Under the pieces are notes generated by a model. That model worked only from the letters and a program-made list of their open reading frames with translations. It was not told where the DNA came from and did not search any database. Of a DNA stretch of 44,588 nucleotides, positions 1 to 9,748 are shown piece after piece; position 1 is the first letter of the stretch, and each line of letters opens with the position of its first letter. The translations under genes and the position numbers were made by a program. Source of the stretch: Roseovarius sp. (GTDB taxonomy: Bacteria > Pseudomonadota > Alphaproteobacteria > Rhodobacterales > Rhodobacteraceae); NCBI GenBank assembly GCA_002720475.1, contig PBIL01000023.1, positions 1-44,588 of the forward strand, in the 5' to 3' direction.

Positions 1-527
1 ACAAGGACGCACCTGCGGGACAGGCCAACCGGCGCAACGGGACCTCCTCCAAGCGGCTGAAGGGGCAGGACGGCGAGGTGCCGATCGCCGTGCCGCGCGA
101 CCGCGATGGCAGTTTTGAGCCTGAGTTGGTCAAAAAGGGCCAGACCCGGATCGACGGGATCGACGACAAGATTGTCGGGCTCTGTGCCGCCGGTCTGACG
201 GTGCGCGACATCCGTGCGCACCTTGAGGATGTCTATGGCCTGCAGGTCTCGCCAGACCTGATCAGCCGGGTCACTGATGCGGTGCTGGACGAGGTCCGGG
301 ACTGGCAGTCCCGGGCGCTGGACCGGATGTATCCCGTCGTCATTTTTGACGCGCTACGGGTCAAGATCCGCGACGCCGACAGCCGCATGGTCAGGAACAA
401 GGCCGTTTACGTGGCCCTGGGCGTCACCCGCGACGGTGTGCGGGAGGTTCTGGGCCTTTGGATCGCCGACAACGAAGGTGCCAAATTCTGGCTGTCGGTG
501 ATGAACGAGTTGAAGAACCGGGGGGGT
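1..527 (+). pseudogene. IS256-family (mutator-type) transposase, 5' cut by window edge and 3' truncated
   Basis: The frame is open from base 3 and carries the typical IS256 N-terminal part: an NRRNGTSSK stretch, then [17 protein letters not shown] (from about base 90), a [13 protein letters not shown] segment, and the first catalytic Asp region, [11 protein letters not shown]. Similarity to the family stops at about the NELKNRG motif (bases 505-525). After that the frame reads unrelated sequence, so the second catalytic Asp and the Glu of the DDE triad are missing and the protein cannot be active. The true start lies upstream of the window. The junction at 520-545 coincides with the start of integrase homology on the other strand, so this is a deletion or insertion scar and not a sequencing end. 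Family assignment is by recognised motifs. Confidence 0.85.
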
Positions 528-539
528 CTGGACACTCCC

Positions 540-885
540 GCCCGAAGTCCTGCCATTTTCTGCTGCCCAAGAACTGTTTCAGGCGGTCAACTTTCGACGC
601 CATTGGTACGACGGTCGATGGCTCCTTCCGCCGCTTCAGGTGCTGGTAGTAGCGATCGAGAATATAACCCACTGTCACCACGTTTGGTGGCACAACATCT
701 CCAGACAGAATCTTCTCCGCGAGCTTGCGGTCAGCTTCATGCTCGTCTCGTGTCTTGCAGGATTGACGTTTGATGCGACCAGTTTTGGGATCGTCCCAGA
801 CGATCTCCCAGATACCATCAGTTCGCCTGCGTTTTCGGTATTTTATGAAGTCTGCACCCGTCCTTGAATAGTAATCGGGCGCTAA
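540..885 (-). pseudogene. Tyrosine recombinase (phage-type integrase) N-terminal remnant
   Basis: On the minus strand the frame 885 to 540 is open and reads like the arm-binding and core-binding N-terminus of a tyrosine integrase. It has a YYSRTGADFIKYRKRR segment, then IWEIVWDDPKTGR, then [18 protein letters not shown] and [10 protein letters not shown]. The frame has an in-frame TGA at 886-888 and no ATG, GTG or TTG between that stop and the first conserved residues, so the 5' end is damaged too; the first usable start is an internal GTG at 693. The catalytic domain (Arg-His-Arg-Tyr) is absent because homology ends where the IS256 fragment begins. Its position 60 bp from the 3' end of a tRNA gene is typical for the integrase of a tRNA-targeting island. 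Assignment rests on sequence feel for the family, not on catalytic residues. Confidence 0.6.
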
Positions 886-946
886 TCACCGTGCAATACT
901 TGCACGAAGGATTCCGGGGAGGAATGGGCTAACGTATTGAGATCAT

Positions 947-1023
947 TGGTCGGAGTGAGAGGATTCGAACCTCCGGCCCCTGCCTCCCGAAGACAGTGCT
1001 CTACCAGGCTGAGCTACACTCCG
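947..1023 (-). tRNA. tRNA-Pro (anticodon CGG)
   Basis: Minus-strand cloverleaf of 77 nt with encoded CCA. The acceptor arms CGGAGTG and CACTCCG pair perfectly. The D arm is GCTC/GAGC. The anticodon stem CTGTC/GGCAG has one G-T wobble and encloses loop TTCGGGA, giving anticodon CGG (reads CCG codons). The T arm GGAGG-TTCGAAT-CCTCT is canonical. It lies 77 bp downstream of the helicase gene on the same strand and abuts the degraded integrase region on its 3' side, which makes it the likely integration target. Confidence 0.95.
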
Positions 1024-1100
1024 ACCGTGAGACGGGCGAATATACCCGTGTGGCGCGCTTGGCAAGGGGGGTATGGGCGCGCGCGGGGCGATTCCGGCGC

Positions 1101-3509
1101 TCAGGGGGCAAGGCCCGCCGTCTCCATGAGCCGGGCCGCCGCCTCTGCCAGAAGCCGCTCCTGCGCCGCGCCCGCCACCGGCACACGCCCGGCCTCGAGA
1201 AAGAGCGGCGCGGCCAGCGGCGAGACGCGCGCCAGTCGCCGGAGCGTGACACGACCGCGCGTGCGGGCCAGCATCTCCTCGATCCGCCCGAAATCGACCA
1301 GCCCGCGCATCGCCTCGTCCCGCGTGATCCGCAGGAGCAGGTGATCGGGGTCGTATTTCACCAGCGTGTCATAGAGGATGTCCGAGGATACGGTTGCCTG
1401 CCGCCCGGTCTTGCGCGCGCCGGGGCTCTGACGCTGGATCAGCCCGGCGATGGTGGCAGAGGCGCGAAACGTGCGCTTCATCACCGCGTTGCCGCGCAGC
1501 CATTGCTCGAACCCGGCGCGCAGGGTGCCGGGGGCCAGCAGGGCGTCCGCATCGGTGAGCGGCTCCAGCCCCCAGATCAGCGTGGCGTAATCGGTCGCCA
1601 CGAACCCCATCGGCGCAAGCCCCTCCTCCTCCATCCGCTTGGTCACGAGCAGCCCCAGCGTCTGCTGCGCGTTGCGCCCCGCAAAGCCGTAGAGGCAGGC
1701 GTGCTCGCGCCCCTCATGGGGAAAGCTTTCGATCAGCAGCCGGTCGCGGGCGGGCATTTCCGACAGGTTGCGTTGCAGGTTGAGCCAGTCGCGCATCGGC
1801 GCGGGCAGATCGGGCCAGTCGGGCCGGGCGAGGATGGCAAGGATGCGGTCCGACAACTGCGTCGAGGTGGCGAATTTCGTGCCCATGTAGGTGGCGATCT
1901 TCGGCTCGCGCCCGGGATCGCGGCTCACCTCCACCACCATCTCGCGCAAGGATTCAAACCGCACCACCTGCCCGCCCATCAGAAACGTGTCGCCGGGGCT
2001 GAGCGTGGCGGCGAATCCCTCCTCGATCTCGCCCAAGGCGGCCCCGCCGCGTGCGCGCCCGAGGCGCACCTTGAGCGTGTCGGTGTCCTGGATCGTGCCG
2101 ATATTCATGCGGACGAGCCGGGCGCTGCGCGGATCGCGCAACTGCCAGAGACCGTCGGCGCGCCGTTGCAGACGCTGCCAGCGGTCATAGGCCCGAAGCG
2201 CGTAGCCCCCCGTGGCGCAGAACGCGAGGCAGTCATCGAAGTCATCCCGCGAAAGCCCGGCATAGGGTCCCGCGCCGCGCACCTCGTGAAAAAGCGCGCC
2301 CGCGTCGAAAGGCCCCGCGCAGGCGCGGATGAGGATGTGCTGGCACAGCACGTCGAGCGGGCCGGGTCCGCGCGGCGCGCCATCGAGATCATGCGCGCGC
2401 ACCGCCTCGAGCGCGGCCAGGCATTCCACCACCTCGAAGCGGTTGGCGGGCACCAGCCGCGCCTTGGAGGGCGCGTTGTAGCGGTGATTGGCCCGACCGA
2501 TCCGCTGCACCAGCCGCTTGACGTTCTTCGGCGCGCCGATCTGGATCACAAGGTCCACATCCCCCCAGTCGAGCCCCAGATCGAGGCTGCCGGTGCAGAC
2601 CACGGCGCGCAGCCTGCCCGCCGCCATGGCCGCCTCCACCCGCGCGCGCTGCTCGCGGTCGAGGCTGCCGTGATGGATGGCAATGGGCAGCCCCTCCTCG
2701 TTGGCCATCCACAGCCGGTGAAAGAAGATCTCGGCCTGCGCACGGGTGTTGTGAAAGACCAGCGTCGTGCGGTGCGCGCGAATGGCGTCGAGCACGGCGG
2801 GGATCGCATGGGCGGCCCCGCCCCCGGCCCAGGGCGGGGCGGCACCCACGTCGAGCATCGCGATATCCGGGTCCGGTCCGGGATCTGCCCGAAGGATCGC
2901 GCAGGGCGCGTCCCCATGGGCAAGGAAACGGGCAAGCGCGGGCGGATCCTCGACCGTGGCGGAAAGGCCCACGCGCCGCAGGTTCGGGCAGAGCCCCTGA
3001 AGCCGCGCCAGCGCCAGCATGAGCTGATCGCCCCGCTTCGATTCGGCCAGCGCGTGGACCTCGTCCACGATCACGCGGGAAAGCCCGGCGAAGAGGCGCG
3101 GCGCGTCCTCAAAGGACAGAAGGAGCGCGAGGCTTTCGGGCGTGGTCAGGAGGATATGGGGCGGGTCGGCGCGCTGTCGGCGCCTGACATGGGCCGAGGT
3201 GTCGCCGGTGCGGTCCTCGACACGGGTATCGAGGCCCATCTCGGCGATGGGTCCGGTGAGATTGCGCCGCATGTCGGCGGCGAGCGCCTTCAGGGGCGAG
3301 ATGTAGAGCGTGTGCAGCCCCGCGCGCGGGGCCAGGCAGAGATCGGCCAGCGTCGGCAGGAAGCCCGCCAGCGTCTTGCCCCCGCCGGTGGGCGCGATGA
3401 GCAGCGTCGCCGGGTCTTCGGCGCGCGCGAGCATCGCCTGCTGATGCGGATGGAGCTGCCAGCCTCGGGCAGCGAACCAGGATGCGATCGGGGCGGGCAG
3501 GGCGCTCAT
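1101..3509 (-). CDS. Lhr-like, ligase-associated DEXH-box DNA helicase
   Basis: An SF2 helicase of about 802 residues from the ATG at 3509; a TTG three codons upstream is possible but less likely. Visible motifs: APTGGGKT (Walker A, residues 39-46), TTPESL (about 122-127), DEVH (motif II, 149-152), SAT (motif III, 183-185), a GSLDLGLDWGDVD segment and QRIGRANHR (motif VI). A long Lhr-type C-terminal region follows. Length and motifs match the ligase-associated DEXH-box helicases of proteobacteria, thought to work in DNA repair together with an ATP-dependent ligase, an Mre11-like exonuclease and a PdeM-type phosphoesterase. None of these partners lies in the window: downstream are tRNA-Pro and the degraded element, upstream two small unrelated genes. 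It is therefore an orphan member, or the partner genes have been separated from it. Family assignment is strong; the biological role is inferred from the family. Confidence 0.9.
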   Translation of the reverse strand: MSALPAPIASWFAARGWQLHPHQQAMLARAEDPATLLIAPTGGGKTLAGFLPTLADLCLAPRAGLHTLYISPLKALAADMRRNLTGPIAEMGLDTRVEDRTGDTSAHVRRRQRADPPHILLTTPESLALLLSFEDAPRLFAGLSRVIVDEVHALAESKRGDQLMLALARLQGLCPNLRRVGLSATVEDPPALARFLAHGDAPCAILRADPGPDPDIAMLDVGAAPPWAGGGAAHAIPAVLDAIRAHRTTLVFHNTRAQAEIFFHRLWMANEEGLPIAIHHGSLDREQRARVEAAMAAGRLRAVVCTGSLDLGLDWGDVDLVIQIGAPKNVKRLVQRIGRANHRYNAPSKARLVPANRFEVVECLAALEAVRAHDLDGAPRGPGPLDVLCQHILIRACAGPFDAGALFHEVRGAGPYAGLSRDDFDDCLAFCATGGYALRAYDRWQRLQRRADGLWQLRDPRSARLVRMNIGTIQDTDTLKVRLGRARGGAALGEIEEGFAATLSPGDTFLMGGQVVRFESLREMVVEVSRDPGREPKIATYMGTKFATSTQLSDRILAILARPDWPDLPAPMRDWLNLQRNLSEMPARDRLLIESFPHEGREHACLYGFAGRNAQQTLGLLVTKRMEEEGLAPMGFVATDYATLIWGLEPLTDADALLAPGTLRAGFEQWLRGNAVMKRTFRASATIAGLIQRQSPGARKTGRQATVSSDILYDTLVKYDPDHLLLRITRDEAMRGLVDFGRIEEMLARTRGRVTLRRLARVSPLAAPLFLEAGRVPVAGAAQERLLAEAAARLMETAGLAP

Positions 3510-3551
3510 GCCCGGCAATCTAGGGCGCGGCTGCGCGTGGGGAAATGCCCG

Positions 3552-3737
3552 TCAGCGCGTCTCGTAGAGCTTCTTCGTCACCATCCAGGTCACCGGGAAG
3601 GCGGCGGCAAAGCCGAGTGCGGCGGCGATGAGGATGGGCCGCAGCGTGTCCTGTCCCATCACCAGGGCCGCAACGACGGCCGAGCCCGCAAGGGTGGAGC
3701 CGATGAAGAGATGCAGGATGAAGGCGAGGCGCAGCAT
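3552..3737 (-). CDS. Small inner-membrane protein, two predicted helices
   Basis: A 61-residue protein starting MLRLAFILHLFIG with two hydrophobic segments (about residues 3-28 and 33-53) and a short basic C-terminus (KKLYETR). The ATG at 3737 is preceded by GGAGGA at good spacing. This kind of two-helix protein is, as far as I recall, widespread in Rhodobacterales and is sometimes mislabelled 'CTP synthetase'; nothing in it resembles PyrG. It lies 42 bp upstream of the helicase start on the same strand and could share its transcript. Function is unknown. Confidence 0.75.
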   Translation of the reverse strand: MLRLAFILHLFIGSTLAGSAVVAALVMGQDTLRPILIAAALGFAAAFPVTWMVTKKLYETR

Positions 3738-3861
3738 GGTGTCCTCCGTATGCGCAAAGGTCGTACATGCCCTTGGCGCATCCCGGGCCGGTCCGCCTTG
3801 ATCTGTGTCAGGAGATGCCGAAGGCGGCGCGCGGGCGCAACCTTCGGCAGGGGGGAGGGGA

Positions 3862-4098
3862 TCACTCGATCCCGAGCAACGTCTTGGCCTCGGCGAGCGT
3901 CGCCACCGACGCGGCGTGATCGCCCGCCTCGTGCTGCTCTTCGCCAAGCGCGCGCAGTTCCTTGACGGTGGCCATCTCGGACTCCGACAGGCTCGCCTCG
4001 CTCATGGCCGCGTCGATCTTGGCCATGTCCATCGGGCATTGGCCCGCGACTGCAGGCGCGGCTAGGGCGAGGGCGGTGAGGAAGGTGAGCAATTTCAT
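3862..4098 (-). CDS. Small exported protein of unknown function
   Basis: A 78-residue protein from the ATG at 4098, which has GGAGGA about 10 nt upstream. The upstream in-frame extension lacks a comparable ribosome site. It begins with a clear Sec signal peptide (MKLLTFLTALALAAPAVA, cleavage near A18) and leaves a mature part of about 60 residues rich in Ala, Glu and Met, with one Cys close to the cleavage site (GQCPMDMAKID). The mature part looks helical (EMATVKELRALGEEQHEAG, then AASVATLAEAKTLLGIE). It probably acts in the periplasm. The GQC motif is not a good lipobox because it lies after an AxA-type cleavage site. I do not recognise the family. Confidence 0.75.
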   Translation of the reverse strand: MKLLTFLTALALAAPAVAGQCPMDMAKIDAAMSEASLSESEMATVKELRALGEEQHEAGDHAASVATLAEAKTLLGIE

Positions 4099-4411
4099 GA
4101 TTTGGTCCTCCTGTTTATCGGTGAGCAAGGAGCTAGCGCCATGTCGCGATGTGTCGAGGGGAGCGGGCGCATCTTGCCCGACGGGTGCAGCGCGATCAGG
4201 ATGACATACAGCGGATTTCTCCATCCCGCCCTGAACCCCGGACACCGAGGATCAGCGATAATGCGCCGACATCGAAATCAGCGGTTGTATTCGCCCTCGC
4301 ACAGGCAGAGCATCGCGTGTTGCTGCCGCGACCTGATCACGGTCCGGGGGGGCGTCCTTGTGGCCATGCGCACCGCATGTCGCAAGACCCAATCAAATCG
4401 GAGAAATCACC
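4099..4411. other. Intergenic region with no gene seen
   Basis: This 313-bp stretch separates the divergent small exported protein and the entericidin-like gene. I see no convincing coding frame, RNA gene or repeat. The only readable parts are the ribosome sites of the two flanking genes (a GGAGGA upstream of 4098 on the minus strand, GGAG at 4400-4403 on the plus strand). Both promoters presumably lie here. Confidence 0.5.
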
Positions 4412-4531
4412 ATGCGCATGATGTTTATTGGCCTTGTGGCCTGCCTAGGGCTGACCGCCTGCGAAACCATTCAAGGGGCTGGCCGCGACGTCCAGGATGC
4501 GGGCCAGGCGCTCGAAACCGCCGTCGAATAA
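4412..4531 (+). CDS. Entericidin-like small lipoprotein
   Basis: A 39-residue protein starting MRMMFIGLVACLGLTAC. It has a lipobox (LTAC, residues 14-17) after a short hydrophobic signal, so Cys17 should be lipidated and the mature peptide of about 23 residues anchored in the membrane. The mature part, with ETIQGAGRDVQDAGQALE, matches the entericidin EcnA/EcnB pattern of a tiny lipoprotein with an amphipathic GxGxDxxxAGxAI-type helix. GGAG at 4400-4403 gives an 8-nt spacing to the ATG. In enterics entericidins form a toxin-antidote pair; in alphaproteobacteria single copies are common and their role is not settled. It is a single copy here, followed by a hairpin. Confidence 0.8.
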   Translation: MRMMFIGLVACLGLTACETIQGAGRDVQDAGQALETAVE

Positions 4532-4575
4532 ACGCCCTTACAGGGCGCAGACACTTTTCGGCCCGCACGCACACC

Positions 4576-4604
4576 AGAGCTTTTCGCCGTCACGGCGAAA
4601 AGCT

Positions 4605-4606
<2 letters not shown>
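4576..4606. terminator. Perfect 15-bp inverted repeat between convergent genes
   Basis: Bases 4576-4590 (AGAGCTTTTCGCCGT) are the exact reverse complement of 4592-4606, leaving a one-base centre (the real loop would be about 3-5 nt). It sits between the end of the entericidin-like gene (4531, plus) and lepA (minus), and its right arm overlaps the lepA TAG stop codon. It probably acts as a bidirectional terminator or transcript-end stabiliser. A classical U-tract is missing on both sides, so termination is inferred. Confidence 0.65.
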
Positions 4607-6404
<1,798 letters not shown>

Positions 6405-6412
6405 GGCCTTGG

Positions 6413-6441
6413 CATATGTATGGGAAGCGCGGTCTGGTCAA
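6413..6441 (-). promoter_or_regulatory. Candidate sigma70 promoter of lepA
   Basis: On the minus strand TTGACC (6441-6436) is separated by 17 bp from CATATG (6418-6413), 8 bp upstream of the lepA ATG. If used, the transcript would start at or within a few bases of the ATG, with only a weak AAGG as ribosome site. The -35 is good and the -10 moderate, so this is a reading of the sequence and not proof. Confidence 0.4.
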
Positions 6442-6643
6442 GGTGGGACGGTTGCCGGACCGCTGTGCGATTGTGGCGCGGGCAGACACGACATGTGCCG
6501 GGGATGTCGCCGGAATGGCCACGATGTTGCGGTTGCGCAGGCCCTGAACCATGCAGCCGCGCAGGTCCCGCTGCGCGCGGGCTCCGCGCCTCGCCCGCGG
6601 GACGGGCGGGGCCAGTCGGGAAAGCCCATGACAGGGCGGGTCT

Positions 6644-8599
6644 TCATCGCGCCTGCGCGGGCAGCCAGACGGTGAACACGGCTCCGCCCGCGGCGCGGTT
6701 GCGGGCGGTGATGATGCCGCCTGCCTGACGGATCAGGGTCTGGCTGACCGACAGGCCGAGGCCGGTGCCCTCGCCCCGCTTGGTGGTGAAGAACGGATCG
6801 AACACCGCCGCAAGCCTGTCTTCGGGGATGCCCGGCCCGGTATCGGCCACGATGAGCGCCGCACCCGCGCGCCCCTCATGCACCTGCGGTTCGGTCGAGA
6901 TATCGAGCCGCCCGCCGCCTTTCATCGCCTGCGCCGCATTGGTCACGAGGTTGATGATCACCTGCTGCAATTCGCCCGGATTGATGGTGACAAGGGGGGT
7001 GTCCGGGGTCTCGGAGATGGTGACGGCGATCTCGGCCTTCGACAGGACGTGATCGACCAGAACGAGGCAGTCGCGCAGCACCTGGCCAAGATCCACATCT
7101 TCCTCGAAGCTGCCGAATTCGGTGGGGCGCGCGAATTGCAGGAGCTTGCCGACGATGGCGCTGATGCGGCCCACCTGGCGGTCGATCAACCCCAGTTCAT
7201 GCGCCACCGGCGCGGCGCGCTCCCCGAGGGTTTCGCGGATCACGTCGAGATTGCCCTGGATCACCGCCGTGGGGTTGTTGATCTCATGCGCCACGCCTGC
7301 CGTGATCTCGCCGATGGAGGTGAGCTTTTCGGACATGACGAGCTGCTGATAGGTGCTCTCGAGCTTGGCATTGGCAGCGCGCAGCTCGGCGGTGCGCTCC
7401 TCGACCCGCGCGTTCAGCTCCTCGTTCCAGGCACGCAGCGCGCGGTCGCGCTCCTGCACCTGGTCGAGCAGGCTGTCGAGATGGGCAGCCACCGTGCCGA
7501 TCTCGTCGCGCGCCGCCACGGGGCCGATCCGCGCCTCCAGATCGCCCGCCTCGACCCGCGCCATGGTGGCCGTCATCCGCTCCAGCGGTGCGAAGATGGT
7601 GCGCGCGAGCCGCAGGAAGACCGGCACGCTGATCGCCAGCACCGCAAGGAAGGCCGCGAAGACCAGAAGATAGGCGTTGCGTTTGGCGGCATCGAACGGG
7701 GCCTGGAGATAGCCCACATAAAGCATCCCGACCCGGCGGCCGAAACTGTCCAGGATCGGACGGTAGGCCGAGATATACCAGTCGTTGACGACAAAGGCGC
7801 TGTCGAGCCAGGTGCGCCCCTCGCCCAGCACCGCCGCCCGCACCGCCGCCGAGACGCGGGTGCCGAGCGCGCGGGCCCCCTCGAACAGCCGCACATTGGT
7901 CGAGACGCGCACATCCTCCAGAAACAGCGTCGCCGTGCCCTGCCGCGCGCCCGGCGCGCCGCTGTCGCGGTAGACCAGCGCATTGATCGTGTCGATGAAA
8001 TCGAGATTGCGGTTGAGCAGGATGCCCCCCACCAGCACCCCCTCATGCCCCGGCGTGGCGACCGGCGTGGCGCTGTGAACGACCATGCCGCGATCCTCGA
8101 CGGTGCGGGTGGTGGGCACGGCCGCGCGCGTCTCGATCAGCGGCACGCGCGCCCGCTCGGCCAGGGCCGGGCCGGTATCGGGCAGGGCGGCAAGGGTTTC
8201 GGGCGGGAAGATGTCGATCTCGGTCAATGGCCGTCCGGCCAGCGCCGCGGCGATCACCGGCCAGTCGCGCGGGGCGGCGTCGCGGGGCCGGTAATAGAGG
8301 AAATCGAGGCCGAGCGCCGCGCGTTCGCGCGCCAGGAAGGCGGGCAGGTCCGCCGCATCCCGCCGGAGCGCCCTGTCGAAGCGCAGCGAGCGCGCCAGCG
8401 CCGTCACATCGCCCCCGGTCGTCGTCAGGATGCGCTGCACATATTGATCGGCGACCCGCAGATCGGTTTCGACATTGGTGACGAGCAGCGCGTCGTAATT
8501 GGCCGACCACCGCCCGATGGCCAGCGCCAGAAGCGCGGGCATCAGCACCACGAGCGGCAGAAGCGCGAGGATGAGCAGGCGTAGCCGGACGGAGGTCAT
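6644..8599 (-). CDS. Membrane sensor histidine kinase with extracytoplasmic cache-like domain
   Basis: 651 residues. A first membrane helix (about 6-28) is followed by a roughly 280-residue periplasmic sensor region that looks like a cache-type fold (GILLNRNLDFID, LYVGYLQAPFD), a second helix (about 306-330), a HAMP linker (PLERMTATMARVEAGDLEARIG) and a coiled coil (RDRALRAWNEELNARVEERTAELRAAN). The kinase core has the H box GVAHEINNP (phospho-acceptor His438), N box NLVTNAAQAM, G1 DTGPGIP, F box FDPFFTTK and G2 GEGTGLGLS. It is a complete class-I kinase of the type that often senses small organic ligands. No response regulator is adjacent; the neighbours are lepA and an iron-binding protein gene, so ligand and partner are unknown. 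Start ATG at 8599, with basic residues before the first helix. Confidence 0.93.
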   Translation of the reverse strand: MTSVRLRLLILALLPLVVLMPALLALAIGRWSANYDALLVTNVETDLRVADQYVQRILTTTGGDVTALARSLRFDRALRRDAADLPAFLARERAALGLDFLYYRPRDAAPRDWPVIAAALAGRPLTEIDIFPPETLAALPDTGPALAERARVPLIETRAAVPTTRTVEDRGMVVHSATPVATPGHEGVLVGGILLNRNLDFIDTINALVYRDSGAPGARQGTATLFLEDVRVSTNVRLFEGARALGTRVSAAVRAAVLGEGRTWLDSAFVVNDWYISAYRPILDSFGRRVGMLYVGYLQAPFDAAKRNAYLLVFAAFLAVLAISVPVFLRLARTIFAPLERMTATMARVEAGDLEARIGPVAARDEIGTVAAHLDSLLDQVQERDRALRAWNEELNARVEERTAELRAANAKLESTYQQLVMSEKLTSIGEITAGVAHEINNPTAVIQGNLDVIRETLGERAAPVAHELGLIDRQVGRISAIVGKLLQFARPTEFGSFEEDVDLGQVLRDCLVLVDHVLSKAEIAVTISETPDTPLVTINPGELQQVIINLVTNAAQAMKGGGRLDISTEPQVHEGRAGAALIVADTGPGIPEDRLAAVFDPFFTTKRGEGTGLGLSVSQTLIRQAGGIITARNRAAGGAVFTVWLPAQAR

Positions 8600-8667
8600 G
8601 CGAAAGGGCCGGGATCCCGTGTGGACCCCGACCCTAGGTCATCGATGCGCGATGCGCAATTCGCCGA

Positions 8668-9684
8668 TCAGTCCCAGCCGACCTCGTTGAAGATGGTCTG
8701 TGCCGTGGCGGCGTGTTCCCTGAAAGAGGCGGTGGGCGTGTCGTTGTCGGGGATGAAGAGCCCCATCTTGGCGACATGTTCGCCGATCGGCACACCGGAG
8801 ACGACCGGGTATTCGTTGTTGGCATTGGCAAACTGCGCCTGCGCTTCCTCGCTGACGAGGAACTCCAGAAGCGCGGTTGCCTCGGCCTTGTTGGGGGCGT
8901 TGGCGGCAATGCCCGCCGCGGCGAGGTTGACATGTGCGCCGCGCCCGCTCTGGTTCGGCCAGACCCAGCCGACAGTGTCGATGCCCTCGGTCAGCCCGTC
9001 CACGTCGCCGGCAAGGCCACGGGCGTAGTAATAGGTGTTGCTCACCGCGATGTCGCACTCGCCCGAGACGATGCCGCGCAGCTGGTCGGTGTCGCCACCC
9101 TGGGGGGGGCGCGCCATGTTGGCCACGATGCCCGCCGCCCAGTCCCTGGCCACCTCGGTGCCGTGGTTGGCAATGATCGAGGCCATCAGCGACTGGTTGT
9201 AGATGTTCGAGGAGGAGCGGATGCAGATCTTGCCCTTCCAGGCCGGATCGGCCAGTTCCTCGTAGGTTTGCGGCGGGTTCGACACGCGGTCCCTGGCGTA
9301 GAAGATGATCCGCGCGCGCTGCGAGAGACCGGTCCAGAGATTGTCCGGGTGGCGCAGATGGGCCGGCACGCTGGTCTCGATCACCTCGGACTCGAAGGGC
9401 TGAAGCAGCCCCCTTTCCTCGGCCCGCGCGATGCGGCCCACGTCCACGGTCATGAACACGTCGGCGGGGCTGTTGGCGCCCTCGGCCTCCATCCGGGCCA
9501 TCAGCTCGTCGGCCTTGGCCTCGATGCGGTTGATCTTGATGCCGGTCTTCTCGGTGAAGGCGGCATAGAGCGCATCGTCGCTGTCGTAGTGGCGGCTGGA
9601 ATAGAGGTTGACCTCCTGCGCCAGGGCAGGGGCGGCCAGCGCCAGAAGGGCAGTCGCGCCGAGAAGGGTCTTGATCGGGGTCAT
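8668..9684 (-). CDS. Periplasmic Fe(3+)-binding protein of an ABC transporter (FutA/FbpA type)
   Basis: 338 residues with a Sec signal peptide (cleavage after A22, ALA-QE). The mature start VNLYSSRHYDSDDALYAAF is the class signature of FbpA/FutA/Idi proteins, and the iron-binding tyrosine cluster NTYYYARG (Y218-Y220) is present. It should bind ferric iron in the periplasm and pass it to a permease/ATPase pair. No such permease is next door: upstream on the same strand lies znuB, downstream the sensor kinase. It is either an orphan binding protein or works with a transporter elsewhere. A TGA-N9-TCA box 50 bp upstream suggests iron-dependent control. Gene symbol left open because futA, afuA and fbpA are used interchangeably. 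Confidence 0.92.
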   Translation of the reverse strand: MTPIKTLLGATALLALAAPALAQEVNLYSSRHYDSDDALYAAFTEKTGIKINRIEAKADELMARMEAEGANSPADVFMTVDVGRIARAEERGLLQPFESEVIETSVPAHLRHPDNLWTGLSQRARIIFYARDRVSNPPQTYEELADPAWKGKICIRSSSNIYNQSLMASIIANHGTEVARDWAAGIVANMARPPQGGDTDQLRGIVSGECDIAVSNTYYYARGLAGDVDGLTEGIDTVGWVWPNQSGRGAHVNLAAAGIAANAPNKAEATALLEFLVSEEAQAQFANANNEYPVVSGVPIGEHVAKMGLFIPDNDTPTASFREHAATAQTIFNEVGWD

Positions 9685-9733
9685 GGATGGCTCCGTTTGT
9701 CCGAGTGGATTGCTCGGGTATCTCTGGCAATTC

Positions 9734-9748
9734 TGATAAAAAGAGTCA
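9734..9748. promoter_or_regulatory. Iron-rhodo-box (TGA-N9-TCA), putative RirA-type site
   Basis: TGA at 9734-9736 and TCA at 9746-9748 are separated by exactly nine A-rich bases. They lie 50 bp upstream of the iron-binding protein ATG and overlap the last codon position of znuB. TGA-N9-TCA is the motif described for iron-responsive genes in Rhodobacterales and attributed to RirA/Rrf2-type control. The motif is short and could occur by chance, but position and target gene fit well. Confidence 0.55.

Larger units (their letters stand above)
1..946. mobile_element. Degraded end of an integrated element next to tRNA-Pro
   Basis: This stretch holds a truncated IS256 transposase and a truncated integrase back to back, and ends at the CCA of an intact tRNA-Pro gene. 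From 947 rightward the genes are core chromosomal. The simplest reading is that the window starts inside the tRNA-proximal end of a genomic island or prophage whose integrase was destroyed by IS activity or deletion. The attachment core would be the 3' end of the tRNA (about 947-966); the second copy would lie left of the window, so it cannot be checked here. Confidence 0.5.

Noticed and set aside
6405..6643. Possible small genes between lepA and the sensor kinase
   Set aside because: The open frames on both strands have no ribosome site, no recognisable motif and overlap each other; the region more likely holds the lepA promoter.
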